This document shows positions 51,220 to 61,090 of a stretch of DNA of 64,000 bases, piece by piece. Each line of letters opens with the position of its first letter. The first letter of the stretch is position 1. The DNA lies in the NCBI RefSeq assembly GCF_963169125.1, contig NC_084802.1, positions 27,409,107 through 27,473,106 on the forward strand. The letters run 5' to 3'. Source of the DNA: Humulus lupulus (taxonomy: Eukaryota > Streptophyta > Magnoliopsida > Rosales > Cannabaceae). Made by a program: the position numbers and the translations under genes. The notes under the pieces are model-generated. The model was not told where the DNA came from. It made no database searches and saw only the letters and a program-made list of their open reading frames with translations.

Positions 51220-51589
51220 ACCTTAATATGTTATGATTTAGAAAAATATTATAAGCGTAACAAATTGTTATGATTTATATAGTATAACAAACTAAAAACG
51301 TTATAAAAATAATCAAATGTAACAGTTGAAAAGTGTTATGCAAAAAGTATAATATTAAACTTCAAATTTATAACCAAATACTCTAACTAAATGTTATTAT
51401 TTGAATATTATAGCAACTAAAAATGTGTTATTGAATAATTTAAAATAACATCGAACATAACATTCAAATACTGTTATAGAAAAGACAAGACTTTTAATAA
51501 CAGGGGCTACGTTAGCATTTTCAGAAGCGTTATCAATACTCCCGGTTAGCAGTTTTTAAGTGTTATGAATACTGTTTTTTCTTGTAGTG
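51220..51589. promoter_or_regulatory. CACTA right subterminal motif cluster
   Basis: More than ten GTTAT / ATAAC pentamers in both orientations occur within about 330 bp before the right terminus, the arrangement expected of transposase binding sites. The left end has only a few (GTGTTATTG near 44600). Confidence 0.6.
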
Positions 51590-54392
51590 ATGAGTTCTTT
51601 GATTCACTCGTTAGGGTCTGTTAGAATGACCAGGCTAGAAATTTTTGTTTTGGGAACTCATTAATGTAGATGGCTGGGGACATAGTATACAGATATAGAA
51701 TCTATGCCTTCTCGCAAGAGATTGAATGATGGTTCTCTTAAGGTTGACTTTTGGGACTGAAATGTTATTGAGCTCAAATTCATAATTTAGTTATGAATTA
51801 ACCTTCACTAGTAAAGTCAATGGTACTTAAGGAAACAAGAAATAATTAAAAGGGTAAAACGGTAATTTTATTCCCGATTAATTATGGACCATTATTAGAA
51901 GGTCAATTTGTATGAAATGATTATATCAATGGACGTTTTATAATTATAAAGTACTCAGTAAATGAAATGTCTATAATTACAAGAGTGCAGTCTCATATTT
52001 ATAGTGGAATAATCATGAGATTAATAAATTAAGATTATTTAATTAAAGAGTTTAATTAATAATCTCAAATTTAGTGGAGCTTGGAATTATAGGTTCGTAG
52101 GTCCCCATAGCAGCTCTATCAACATTATTCAAGGTAAGAGTTGATATGAAGAGAAAAATAATTTAAAGACATATTTAAGAAGAAATTTGTTCTTCAGGCC
52201 AAATATGCAATTATATGATAATAGTGATTAATTAATTAATTACAAATTAGTTGTAGTTAACAAAATTAATTAATATTTAATTATTGTATAATTTTTGAAA
52301 TTATATTAAATAATTAAATTAATTTCGAAATTTAATTAAATAATTAATTAATTATAATTTTCAAAATTATAATAAATTAAATATTTATTTTCGAAAATAT
52401 TGGATTTAACTAATTGGTATAATTAATTAAATGTCTTTATTTGAGTGGGAGATAATAATTTGATAAGTTCAAATTGGATTTGAATTTAAAAGATTAATAT
52501 TTATTCAAATAATTAATTATATTTGATAATTAATTAAAAAGATAATTAATTTAAATTTGAATTAGTTATCAGGTTAGATCTTATCTGACAAACTAGTTTA
52601 AATAAATAATTAAATAAAAATTAAAAAAACCAACATCCCTAAAAATAGGGATGCTACACGTGCACACACATTCCATGGACTGTGTGTGGCGTGTAGGGCT
52701 ATTTTTCAGGGATATGATTTTAATTTTTATTTAATTAATTAATGGATAATTCAAAAATTAGTTTTTGGATTTTTTCAATAATAAAATAATTAATTAATTA
52801 AAAAGTAAATTATAAGTTGGTTACAGATTTATTTTTTAAATTTGAATATTTTCTGTTAAGTATGACTAATCAAAAAATATTTAGAGATCTGAGACAACTC
52901 AGTCTATTCGCTCTATGAAAAATGGAATGTTAGTTTTCTCTCCCTTAAAAATATAGAACCAATTCTCAGGCCTATTATCTTGATCTCATGTGTTGAGTAC
53001 ATCAAGTAGAATCACAAACAAACTATCATTCATTCTCTAAGTGCCCACACACTTCTTGAGGTGTAGAGAACGCTTTGGAAGATCTTGGTGTGAGTACGTG
53101 GGAGCGGCTTGGATAGGAAGATCGTTCAAAAATACGAAAAGATAGCAAGGACACTTGATAGGCTTCAAGAGGTATGATTTCTATTATTATCTTGCTTATG
53201 ATTAATGTATGTATATTAATGGATTCGCATATTTAAAGGAAGTTTAAATATGTTACAAATTTTTTGTTGTACACTAGGCCAACCCCACCACCATTCCGCT
53301 GCGTATTAGGAAACTCGTTTCTAACAACTTGCTCTCTAGGATCGCCTCGTGCCGGGTAACCCAAATATATCCACATAATAATGTGGTCTCACATATATGT
53401 CACATATATGCCAAATATACCCATAACTAACCAAATTACAAAAATTGCTCTTATGATAAGATACGAGCCCACATGCATATTTAATACACCTAAACATGCA
53501 TATTAAGTCATAACATAATATAACTCACATAATCATACAATGATACACATAAATATCACATATGCACATAATTTCCATAATTTGTCATCCTGACCCTCTA
53601 ATCAAGGCCCTAAGCCTTATTAGGTAATTTGAGACGTTACAGTTTGTGCCCGTAGAGCAGGGCATGGCCCAATTATATGTGTTTAGTGTTATGTATGAAT
53701 GTATGTAATTGTTATGTCATATATATGTTTGTGATGGATCGACAAAGGCAGGGATCGAAAAAGGTTAGGATCGGCAAGGGCTGGAATCGGCGATAAGCAT
53801 GTTGAATGCAGGCCACCATGGCATTGACATCTAGGGTGTGGTGTTCACCTACTCGGTTAGGACCGTGAAATCGGTGCCTGTTAATGCACCCTGATCGACT
53901 TATGTCGTTGTTGTGAATTGTCTGCTATGTTTTTGTTTAGTTATGCATTTACTGAAATGAATTGTTATGTGCTATGTTTGTGGAGTTTTCTTGCTGGGCT
54001 TTGGCTCACGGGTGCTCTATGGTGCAGGTAAGGGCAACGGAAAGAGAGACCAAGCATGAGTTGGAGGGCGTGGATCGGTGCGTACATGTTTGTCCTACAT
54101 GGCTGCCACGACAGGGGTTGTTTTGAGGAACACGTTATAAATATCTGGTTTTGTCGCCTAGGTCAACTGTATATTAACTTTTGAGCTATAAATATGTTTT
54201 AAAACAATATTTTGGGATCCCAATGTAACAATTTTATGATTTAAATGAATGTCCAACCTTTTATACTTATATTTCATTAAACGAGTCTTCACCTTAATTT
54301 AATCACACTCTTTGGCCTAAAACCTCGATTAGCGAGTTAATTGCATGGTTTAGAATCATATGGTAATGACTCTAGGGTAGTTGGGTGTTATA

Positions 54393-54640
54393 TTAGGGGT
54401 CAGGGTCGGAGTCGAGGTCGGGGTTGGGTTCGGGGTCGGGGTCGGGGCTGGGGCCGGGACCGAAGCCGGTGTTGGAGCTGGGGTAGTATCACATATAATA
54501 TCTTTCGAAATATTTATTGTATTTAGTTTTAATTACTACAATACAATACAATTGCGCGCCAAACATAATATAATTTAATACAATTCAATCATGTATAATA
54601 CAATACAATACACATACCAAACAAGCTCGTAGTGATCTAG
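54393..54640 (+). repeat. GGGTCG-type minisatellite, right half, and AT-rich repeat end
   Basis: GGGTCGGGG-type units run from about 54397 to 54485 and continue the array at 38290-38426. They are followed by ATACAATACAATAC-rich sequence, which mirrors the ATTGTATTGTATT run at 37590. The two ORFs here are frame readings of the repeat. Confidence 0.8.
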
Positions 54641-54689
54641 GCTAGTATTAGTGCCAAGTGGGAGTGTTGCTGGAATGCTAGTAATTAAT

Positions 54690-55490
54690 GTTTTTAGATC
54701 ATCTCTAATGGAAGATGCAAAAAATAGTGCTAAATTTATTACAAAAAGTTAATAAATGACACAATTGATACAATTTATACAATTGTCATGTAAAAAAAAT
54801 CTACATTTAATGCTAATAATAAATAAGATACCAAAAATAATAATAAAATAATAAGTAATGACAAAAACAAAAAAATAAATAAATATTTAATGCCAACAAT
54901 AACGAAGATATAAAAAATATAGTAAACTAATAAGTAATGATAAAAAAGTAAATAAAGTGAACATTATTTGTGATCTAAATTTAAATCATGTTATATTTTG
55001 ATTCAAATTTAGATCAACTTTTGGTATATGTCAAATTTGCACAATTTTTAGCCACCATTAGACCATCTTCAATGAGAGATGTAAATAATGTGTTATATTT
55101 GGCACAAAAAGTCAATATATTATATATTTAGTACATTTTTTAGCATTATGCTCCAATGCACAATTGTAAAAATTATTGTAAAATTTAATATTTCATGTTA
55201 TTTATTGAAAATATACAAAAAATAATCATTTTTCCTTATATTTTTATTGTTGACAGTATAAGATAATAATAAAATAATAAGGTAAAAAATATAGCATTTA
55301 ATACAAATAGATAAAAATAATGCTAAAATAATAAAAATGACATAAAAGTAAATAAAAATGTGTAGCATTTATAATGATGCAAAATATGCACTATGCTATA
55401 CTGTGTGTCAAATTTGGCCAAACTTTTAGCATGGGCCAAAATTTGGCACAACTTTTGGCACACCATTGGAGCAAATTTTTTGTAAAGTTA
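54690..55490. repeat. Two adjacent MITE-like AT-rich elements
   Basis: The first (about 54693-55069) begins ATCTCTAATGGAAGATGCAA and ends, reversed, TCTAATGGTGGCTAAAAATT. The second (about 55070-55490) begins CATCTTCAATGAGAGATG and ends, reversed, TTTGCTCCAATGGTGTGCC. Both have inverted ends around an (C)TCCAATGG-like core and GCACAA/TTTGGC-rich interiors. Borders are approximate. Confidence 0.55.
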
Positions 55491-55641
55491 GTTATATTTT
55501 AGGAATGTATCACCAATTTGGCACTTCATGCAATTATATATTACTTGTACTATGCAAGAAACTAGTCCATAAAAAAGACTATATCCACCTGGTTATAGTC
55601 ATAATTTATAATAAGAGTATTAAATAAGTTAGAGGGTATTT

Positions 55642-55916
55642 TAACACGGATTAAAGAAAGATTTACAATTTCATCAAGCTGAATGTAATTAAAGGATTGA
55701 GTGAATTACTGAGGAAGAGAAGAGCATATATATAGCTCTGAGAAGAAAAACTAGAAAACAGAACAACAAACTAAGAACCTAACTAACTCACCTTAAGACA
55801 CAACAAACCAAGAACCTAACCGAATAACATAAGTAATTAACTATATACTATGATAACAAATAATAAAGCCGAAAATAAAATACAAGGAAAAAGATAAATA
55901 CGTATAAAACTTAATA
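55642..55916 (-). repeat. Copia 3' LTR
   Basis: 275 bp. On the minus strand it starts TATTAAGTTTTATACG and ends AATCCGTGTTA. The termini are TA...TA instead of the usual TG...CA. Confidence 0.93.
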
Positions 55917-55932
55917 GCCTCCCCTCAAGATG
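55917..55932 (-). other. Copia polypurine tract
   Basis: On the minus strand, ATCTTGAGGGGAGGC directly precedes the 3' LTR. It primes plus-strand DNA synthesis. Confidence 0.85.
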
Positions 55933-55959
55933 GGCTGTGGATGTCATGGACAACCATCT

Positions 55960-57567
55960 TGGAAATGTGTCCGTGAAGAGTTGTAGGAAAGAGTGGTTTA
56001 GTAAATGTATCAGCAAGTTGATGTTGACTAGCCACAGAAATAAGCCGAATAGAAGATGCTTGAATTTTGTCTCGAATAAAATGGCTGTATAACTATATAT
56101 GCTTAGTTCGTTCATGGAATGTAGGATTGTTGGCAATGTGTACAACAGAGCTGTTGTCACAATATATAAAAGCTGGAGAAGATTGTGGGATATGCAGGTC
56201 GCTCAACAGGTATTGAATCCAGGTTATCTCACTAGCCGTGGCAGCCAAAGCACGATATCTAGCTTCAGCTGAACTGCGTGAAATAGTTGGTTGTTTCTTT
56301 GTTTTCCAAGAGATTAAGCAATCTCCAAGGAAAACACAGAAACCTATAGTAGATCTTTGAGTAATTGGACAAGAAGCCCAGTCCGAGTCTGAATATGCTC
56401 TTAATTGAAGAGAGGACGTTGTGGAGTAGAGTAGCCCTTGCCCTGGCCTGCCTTTGAGATATCTAAGTAAGTGATGGACTGCCTGAAGGTGTGGAGTACT
56501 CGGAGCAGCCATGAATTGACTTAGTGCATGAACCGAAAAGGTAATATCTGGCATTGATAGAGTGAGATAGGGTAACCGTCCAATAAATCACCTGTACTGA
56601 GAAGGATCATCTAATGGTGTGCTTGAGGAATCATCAAGTTTGAGTTTGGGATCCATAGGTGTGGAAATAAGTTTGCTAGCTAAATACCCCGTGTCATCAA
56701 GTAGTTGTAGAGTATATTGCCTCTATGAGATAAATTAACCAGTTGATGATCGTGCAACTTCAAATCCTAGAAAATACTTCAGTGCTCCTAAGGATTTGAG
56801 TTTGAACTTGGTATGTAAGTAGTCTTGAATTTGCTTAACACAGTTTGGAGATGGTCCCGTTAGTACTATGTCGTCAACATATACTAGAAGAGCGATGAAG
56901 TTGTCTCCCGATCCTTGAGTAAAGAGTGTGTAGTCAGCTCTGGATTGAACAAACCCTGCTTGTAGAAGTGCATCTGAAAGCTTTGTATACCATTGACGTG
57001 ATGACTGCTTGAGGCCGTAGATAGACTTATGAAGTTTACATGCTAGAGGAGTTCTTGAAGAAGAACAAGAATTAGTTAGTAAACCAGGGGGTATTTTCAT
57101 ATATATATATATATATCTTCATTGAGATCACCATTCAAAAAGGCATTGTTAATGTCTAGTTGAATGGTGGTCCAATGCTTGATTGTTGAAATTGCTAGTA
57201 GTAATTTTAGAGTAACCATTTCGGCTACAGGGGAAAAAGTATCAAAATAGTCGAGCCCTTCTTGTTGAGTGTAGCCTTGAGCTACCAAGCGGGCTTTGTA
57301 TCGTTCTACAGTACCATCACTATGGTACTTTATTTTGTAAACCCAACGACACCCAATTGGTTGTTTGTTTGGAGGAAGAGAAGTAACAGTCCATGTTTTA
57401 TTGTCTTGAAGAGCCTTAAGCTCTAGATTCCTGGCTTGTACCCAATTGTTGTCTAAGCTAGCATCCTTGTAAGAGGATGGCTCTTTTTGTGTAGAAACTG
57501 CAAGAACAAAATTCTTATGTTTGTTAGATAACTTGGAATAAGAAATATACTTGTCAATAGGGTACAA
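55960..57567 (-). pseudogene. Copia reverse transcriptase / RNase H, broken
   Basis: The N-terminal reverse transcriptase half lies at 57097-57567 (CRWVYKIKYHSDGTVERYKA, then ARLVAQGYTQQEGLDYFDTF and QLDINNAFLNGDL). A TA microsatellite (57101-57118) then shifts the frame. The rest lies at 56735-57100, with KSIYGLKQSSRQWYTKL and the catalytic YVDDI still present. RNase H spans about 55960-56554, with YSDSDWA, SAEARYRALA and YCDNSSVVHIANNP, and a stop before the final LADTFTKP region. At least four stop or frame breaks interrupt it. The polymerase motifs are well preserved, so inactivation is recent. Confidence 0.94.
57099..57118 (-). repeat. TA microsatellite within reverse transcriptase
   Basis: About nine AT units sit just after the DLNED codons. 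They read as repeated YI and disrupt the frame. Confidence 0.9.
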
Positions 57568-57759
57568 AGTAGAAGAAGGTGCATGAATGGAAGTATGGCA
57601 CTCAAAATCTCATAAATAAGCAGGTGGCTTATGGTGCCTTGTGGATCTACGTAATACAGGTGTATTAGGAGAAGAAATCAAAGTTGAATCTACCAAATCA
57701 TCCATGTCATCAACATAATTATTGTTAGATGAGTCTAAAGCAATATCAATATCGTCTTG

Positions 57760-59170
57760 CTACAACTCAAAGTTAGAGTCAGTAGGAGAAGTAGGATTAT
57801 GAAAATCCATCACATTAGTATTAATAACATTGGTTGTAGGCAAAACATGTTGAGGAAAAGGATCAATGAACACAGTAGAAGCATTCAATTTAGTAAAAGG
57901 GAAAATTGTCTCATGAAACACAACATTACGAGATACAAAAAATTGCTTTGTGTTTATATCATATAGATGATATCCTTTGATTCCTGGTGGGTATCCAACA
58001 AAGATACAAGTCCTAGCTCTAGATTCAAATTTAGTTCTATGAATAGGAAGAGTTGAAGCAAAAATAAGGCAACCAAAAGATTTAAAATTAGCATAGTCAG
58101 GTTTGTAATCAAAAAGGATTTCATAAGGAGACCTGTTATGAAGATTAGGAGTAGGAATTCGATTAATAATATAGGTAGCAGTTAATATGCAATCAGTCCA
58201 AAATTTAATTGGAGTATGAGCTTGAAAATGAAGAGCACGAGCAACATTAAGTAAGTGTTGGTGTTTCCTTTCAGCCACAACATTTTGCTATGGTGTGTCA
58301 ACACATGTAAATTGGTGTAAAATACCTTTGGAAACAAATAAATCCTTCAAAATTAATTTCGGTGCATTATCGAACCTAAAACATTTAATACTTATGTGAA
58401 ATTGTGTCTCAATCATAGAAATAAACTGTGGAATAATACTGGCAACATCATATTTGTGTTGTAGGAGATAAATCCAAGTAAAACGAGACTTATCATCAAC
58501 AAGAGTAAGAAAGTATCTATGATTAGAATGAGAAACAATATGATGTGGTCCCCAAATGTCACAATGAATAAGATAAAAAAGATTCTTAGAAAAATGGTTA
58601 TTATTAGAGAAGGGAAGTTTCTTTTGTTTAGCTTTAGGACAGACATAACAGGTAGAATTTAAATGCATATCAGAAACTTTACAGTTCAAAGTATTACTAA
58701 GTAACTCTAGTCGTTTGGAGGACAAGTGACCGAGCCTAGTGTGCCAAATATCAACACTAACAAAGTTTATATGAGCTGTGATAGAGGGTTGTATAAAAGT
58801 GTATAAACCATTCTGCAATCTACCCTTGCCAATCGTCCTCATTGTGCTCAGTTCCTGGATAGAAAAATAGTCAGTATAGAAGCTGATATTCACATGTTGA
58901 CTAGAAGTTAATTCACTTACAGAAACAATGTTATATTTGAATTGAGGGACATATAACACGTTAGTTAAAGTAATGTTCTCAGACAACAATATTGTACCAC
59001 ATTGAGTGACTTGTAGGGTAGAATTATCAGGAAGAATCATATTAACAGGAGGAATATTGACAATGGATATGAAAAATGAAATGTTGGAACATATGTGTCT
59101 AGTAGCTCCAGAATTTATAATCCAAATTTCATTTTTAAACTTAGGAACATGAGTAGTAGATAAGATTGTA
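57760..59170 (-). pseudogene. Copia protease and integrase, broken
   Basis: The protease active site is read as WIINSGATRHIC. The expected catalytic Asp is Asn (AAT at 59113-59115). The pre-integrase zinc motif follows (HTRLGHLS with CYVC), then the integrase core: HCDIWGPH with the first Asp, FRFDNAPKL with the second Asp, and [16 protein letters not shown] with the Glu. A TAG stop (58288-58290) splits the core between the second Asp and the Glu. The C-terminal part continues to about 57760 ([13 protein letters not shown]). The domain order is right for Copia. It is inactive by at least two changes. Confidence 0.93.
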
Positions 59171-59250
59171 CCTGAGGTTGCACCAGTGGTATTGATGTTA
59201 GAATGAACTTTACCATTTTGTTGATTGGCAAGAAGATTAAGGAGCTGTTG

Positions 59251-60360
59251 TTATTGGGTGGCATTCAATTGAGGTAAAAAATTGTTGCTGTCTCCATTGT
59301 TGTTATGAGTAGGGACATCGCTTGCTTGAAGTTGATTTGCAGCAGCTAGAGTATTGTTTCGTGGCTTGTTGTAGCCAGGAGGATAACCATGAATCTTGTA
59401 ACATTTCTCAATGGTGTGACCATGAATGTTACAGTGAGAACAAAAGGGTCTGTTCTTACGTGGTGGCCATGGCTTATACTGACTAGAATCAAGTTTGGAA
59501 GGATGAGAAGGATTATTTTTCGAACCTAAAAAGGCAAAGGCCATGGAAGGGTTGCTTGTTGAGTCTGACTGAGTAGATTGAGTCCCTTCTTCTCTTTGGT
59601 TTTCTTCTTATGTGACTAGATTAAACACACTAGTCATTGAGGGTAAATGATCCATTAGAAGAATGTTTCCTCTGACTTGAGAATAAGATTCTTTAAGCCC
59701 CATGAGAAAAGACATGGTATACTCCATGTTGTAGTGTTCTTAAAGCGATTTGACTCCTCCACAGGTACATTTGTTGCAGGTGCAAGAAGGGCGGTACTGA
59801 GAGAGTTCTTCCCATAGTGATTTCAACTTTGTATAGTAGATGCTAACAGATTGAATATCTTGCTTGAGGTTCATCAAGGCCCGTCGAAGATTGAAGATGT
59901 GAGGACCATTTCTCCTCTAAAAACGGGTCTTAAGGTCCTGCCATATTTCTGAAGCTGATTCATCGTAAATGATGCTTGCTAATATGTCCTTGGAGACAGA
60001 ATTTAAGATCCACAAGATGACAATATTGTTGTTCATGTACCAGGAATTATACATGGCATTGTAAGAAGGAAGGGGTTTAGGAATAGTACCATCGATGAAT
60101 CCTATTTTGTTCTTGATAGAAATGGCCAATTTCATGGCTCTACTCCAAGCTGCGTAGTTATCTTGGCCTGTGAGTAATTGAGAAACCAAGATATTGCCTG
60201 GATTGTTGGCGTGATGCAGGTAGTAAGAATATGAAAGGTCCTCCATCGCTGTTCTTAAAGTCGGGGTGGACCGAGCACCGTGAGAAGGTTGTACAAAGTC
60301 TTCTGGAGAGATGGCAGTCGAGGGAATTGAACTATCCACTGTAGAAGGTGGTGAAGACAT
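59251..60360 (-). pseudogene. Copia gag with zinc knuckle, broken
   Basis: It starts at the ATG at 60360 (MSSPPSTVDSS). The N-terminal gag domain includes VSQLLTGQDNYAAWSRAMK and GFIDGTIPKP. A stop (TAG, near 59917) follows DLKTRF. Beyond it the gag core continues (LRRALMNLKQDIQSVSIYY and MSFLMGLKESYSQVRGNILL) with two more stops. A CCHC zinc knuckle, CSHCNIHGHTIEKC, lies at about 59400-59460. It would have coated element RNA. The gag start lies 329 bp inside the 5' LTR, a normal leader length. Confidence 0.92.
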
Positions 60361-60676
60361 TTTGGGAACGATTAAAGATCAAGAGTATTTAGAAAAAACA
60401 AGAAAATAGTTCACCATAAGAAAACGTAGTTTCTTGAAAAAGATAAATGCGAGGTGGTTGAAGTATATGGAGTTGCGGAACAACTGAGATGAAGACACCA
60501 AAAAAACACTAGAGGAAAACACCAACTGAGAGGAGTTGGTCGAGAAGAGGAAAACACAAGTAAGAGCATAAGAGATATGGACAAGAAGCTGGAACAAGAA
60601 CGCCTGTCGCCGGAGAAGAAGACACGGTCGAGCAGCGTGGACGCCAGAGGATCTCAGGGAAAGATTAATCGTTCCC

Positions 60677-60688
60677 GCTCTGATTCCA
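60677..60688 (-). other. Copia primer binding site
   Basis: TGGAATCAGAGC on the minus strand abuts the 5' LTR. It is complementary to the 3' end of initiator tRNA-Met, except for A in place of T at position 4. Confidence 0.9.
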
Positions 60689-60962
60689 TAACACAGATTA
60701 AAGAAAGATTTATAATTTCATCAAGCTGAATGTAATTAAGGATTGAGTGAATTACAGAGGAAGAGAAGAGCATATACATAGCTCTGAGAAGAAAAACTAG
60801 AAAATAGAACAACAAACTAAGAACCTAACTAACTCACCTTAAGACACAACAAACCAAGAACCTAACTGAATAACATAAGTAATTAACTATATACTAAGAT
60901 AACAAACAATAAAGCCAAAAATAAAATACAAGGAAAAAGATAAATACGTATAAAACTTAATA
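60689..60962 (-). repeat. Copia 5' LTR
   Basis: 274 bp, TA...TA termini, about 97% identical to the 3' LTR. Confidence 0.93.
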
Positions 60963-61090
60963 TATTTGAGTATTTTCAATAATGGACAGCTGTACATTCT
61001 GTTAGTGATTGTTTCTCATTCTGTTAGAGCTAGCTCAGTAATGCATATAAACGAATGACCCTTTTCGCTCGACTTTTTCTCCATACTTAT
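60963..61090. other. Short unassigned sequence
   Basis: Follows the Copia target duplication; contains CATTCTGTTAG twice and a CATATAAACG stretch. It may be the end of another LTR. No gene. Confidence 0.3.

Larger units (their letters stand above)
44546..51589. mobile_element. CACTA (En/Spm-type) element, non-autonomous, carrying gene fragments
   Basis: The left end is CACTACAACAATTATG and the right end, reversed, is CACTACAAGAAAAAACAG: the hallmark CACTA terminus. The 3-bp duplication ATG (44543-44545 and 51590-51592) is exact. Length 7044 bp. The right subterminal region (about 51220-51540) is dense in GTTAT / ATAAC motifs, as expected for transposase binding sites. No TNP2-type transposase was recognised in any frame. 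Several exon-like blocks lie inside, one of them clearly from a PAP12-like gene, so this is a Pack-type CACTA. Confidence 0.92.
44056..53326 (+). mobile_element. Copia-type solo LTR, split by a CACTA element
   Basis: It starts TGTTGGGAATTATGCCC and ends CGTTTCTAACA, with perfect duplication ACTTG (44051-44055 and 53327-53331). The empty site is seen in LTR D near 20790 (GCTAACTTGTTCCCTAG). Without the CACTA it is about 2.22 kb. The start closely resembles the Copia LTR start at 3134, which follows a real Copia RNase H remnant, so the superfamily is well supported. No gag-pol is present. A hairpin with arms CATCCCTA / TAGGGATG lies near 52637-52653. Confidence 0.9.
41900..53641 (-). mobile_element. 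Solo LTR, TAACG family, copy F (hosts a nest)
   Basis: It starts TGTAACGCTC and ends GAGACGTTACA. The 5-bp duplication GTTTG is perfect (41895-41899 and 53642-53646). The host part, 41900-44055 and 53332-53641, totals about 2.47 kb. It carries the conserved block (42271-42324, minus strand), a hairpin series (about 42463-42840) including three TTGACT ... AGTCAA stems, and the GC cassette (43265-43430). A Copia-type solo LTR sits inside it. Confidence 0.92.
38427..54392 (+). mobile_element. Solo LTR, TAACG family, copy G (hosts a nest)
   Basis: It starts TGAAACGTCC and ends GGGTGTTATA, the TACA end having mutated. The flanks TTAAG (38422-38426) and TTAGG (54393-54397) differ at one base. The host sequence runs 38427-39258, 41270-41899 and 53642-54392, about 2.2 kb in all. 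Solo LTR H and LTR F interrupt it. Landmarks in the sense orientation: a TC repeat (39047-39074), GC cassette (41455-41640), the 17-bp repeat region (about 53735-53800), conserved block (53996-54049) and CTATAAATA (about 54186). Confidence 0.87.
55642..60962 (-). mobile_element. Complete but inactivated Copia retrotransposon
   Basis: Length 5321 bp with target duplication TATTT (55637-55641 and 60963-60967). On the minus strand: 5' LTR 60962-60689, primer binding site, gag, protease, integrase, reverse transcriptase, RNase H, polypurine tract, 3' LTR 55916-55642. Integrase before reverse transcriptase is the Copia order. The LTRs differ at 9 bases and one indel over 275 bp, about 3%, so the insertion is fairly young. 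The short LTRs and total length fit small lineages such as Ale/Retrofit (inference). Several stops and frameshifts make it non-autonomous. Confidence 0.96.

Noticed and set aside
54341..54578. ORFs with GRGRG / VGVGVG repeats
   Set aside because: Frame readings of the GGGTCG array, broken by LTR G.
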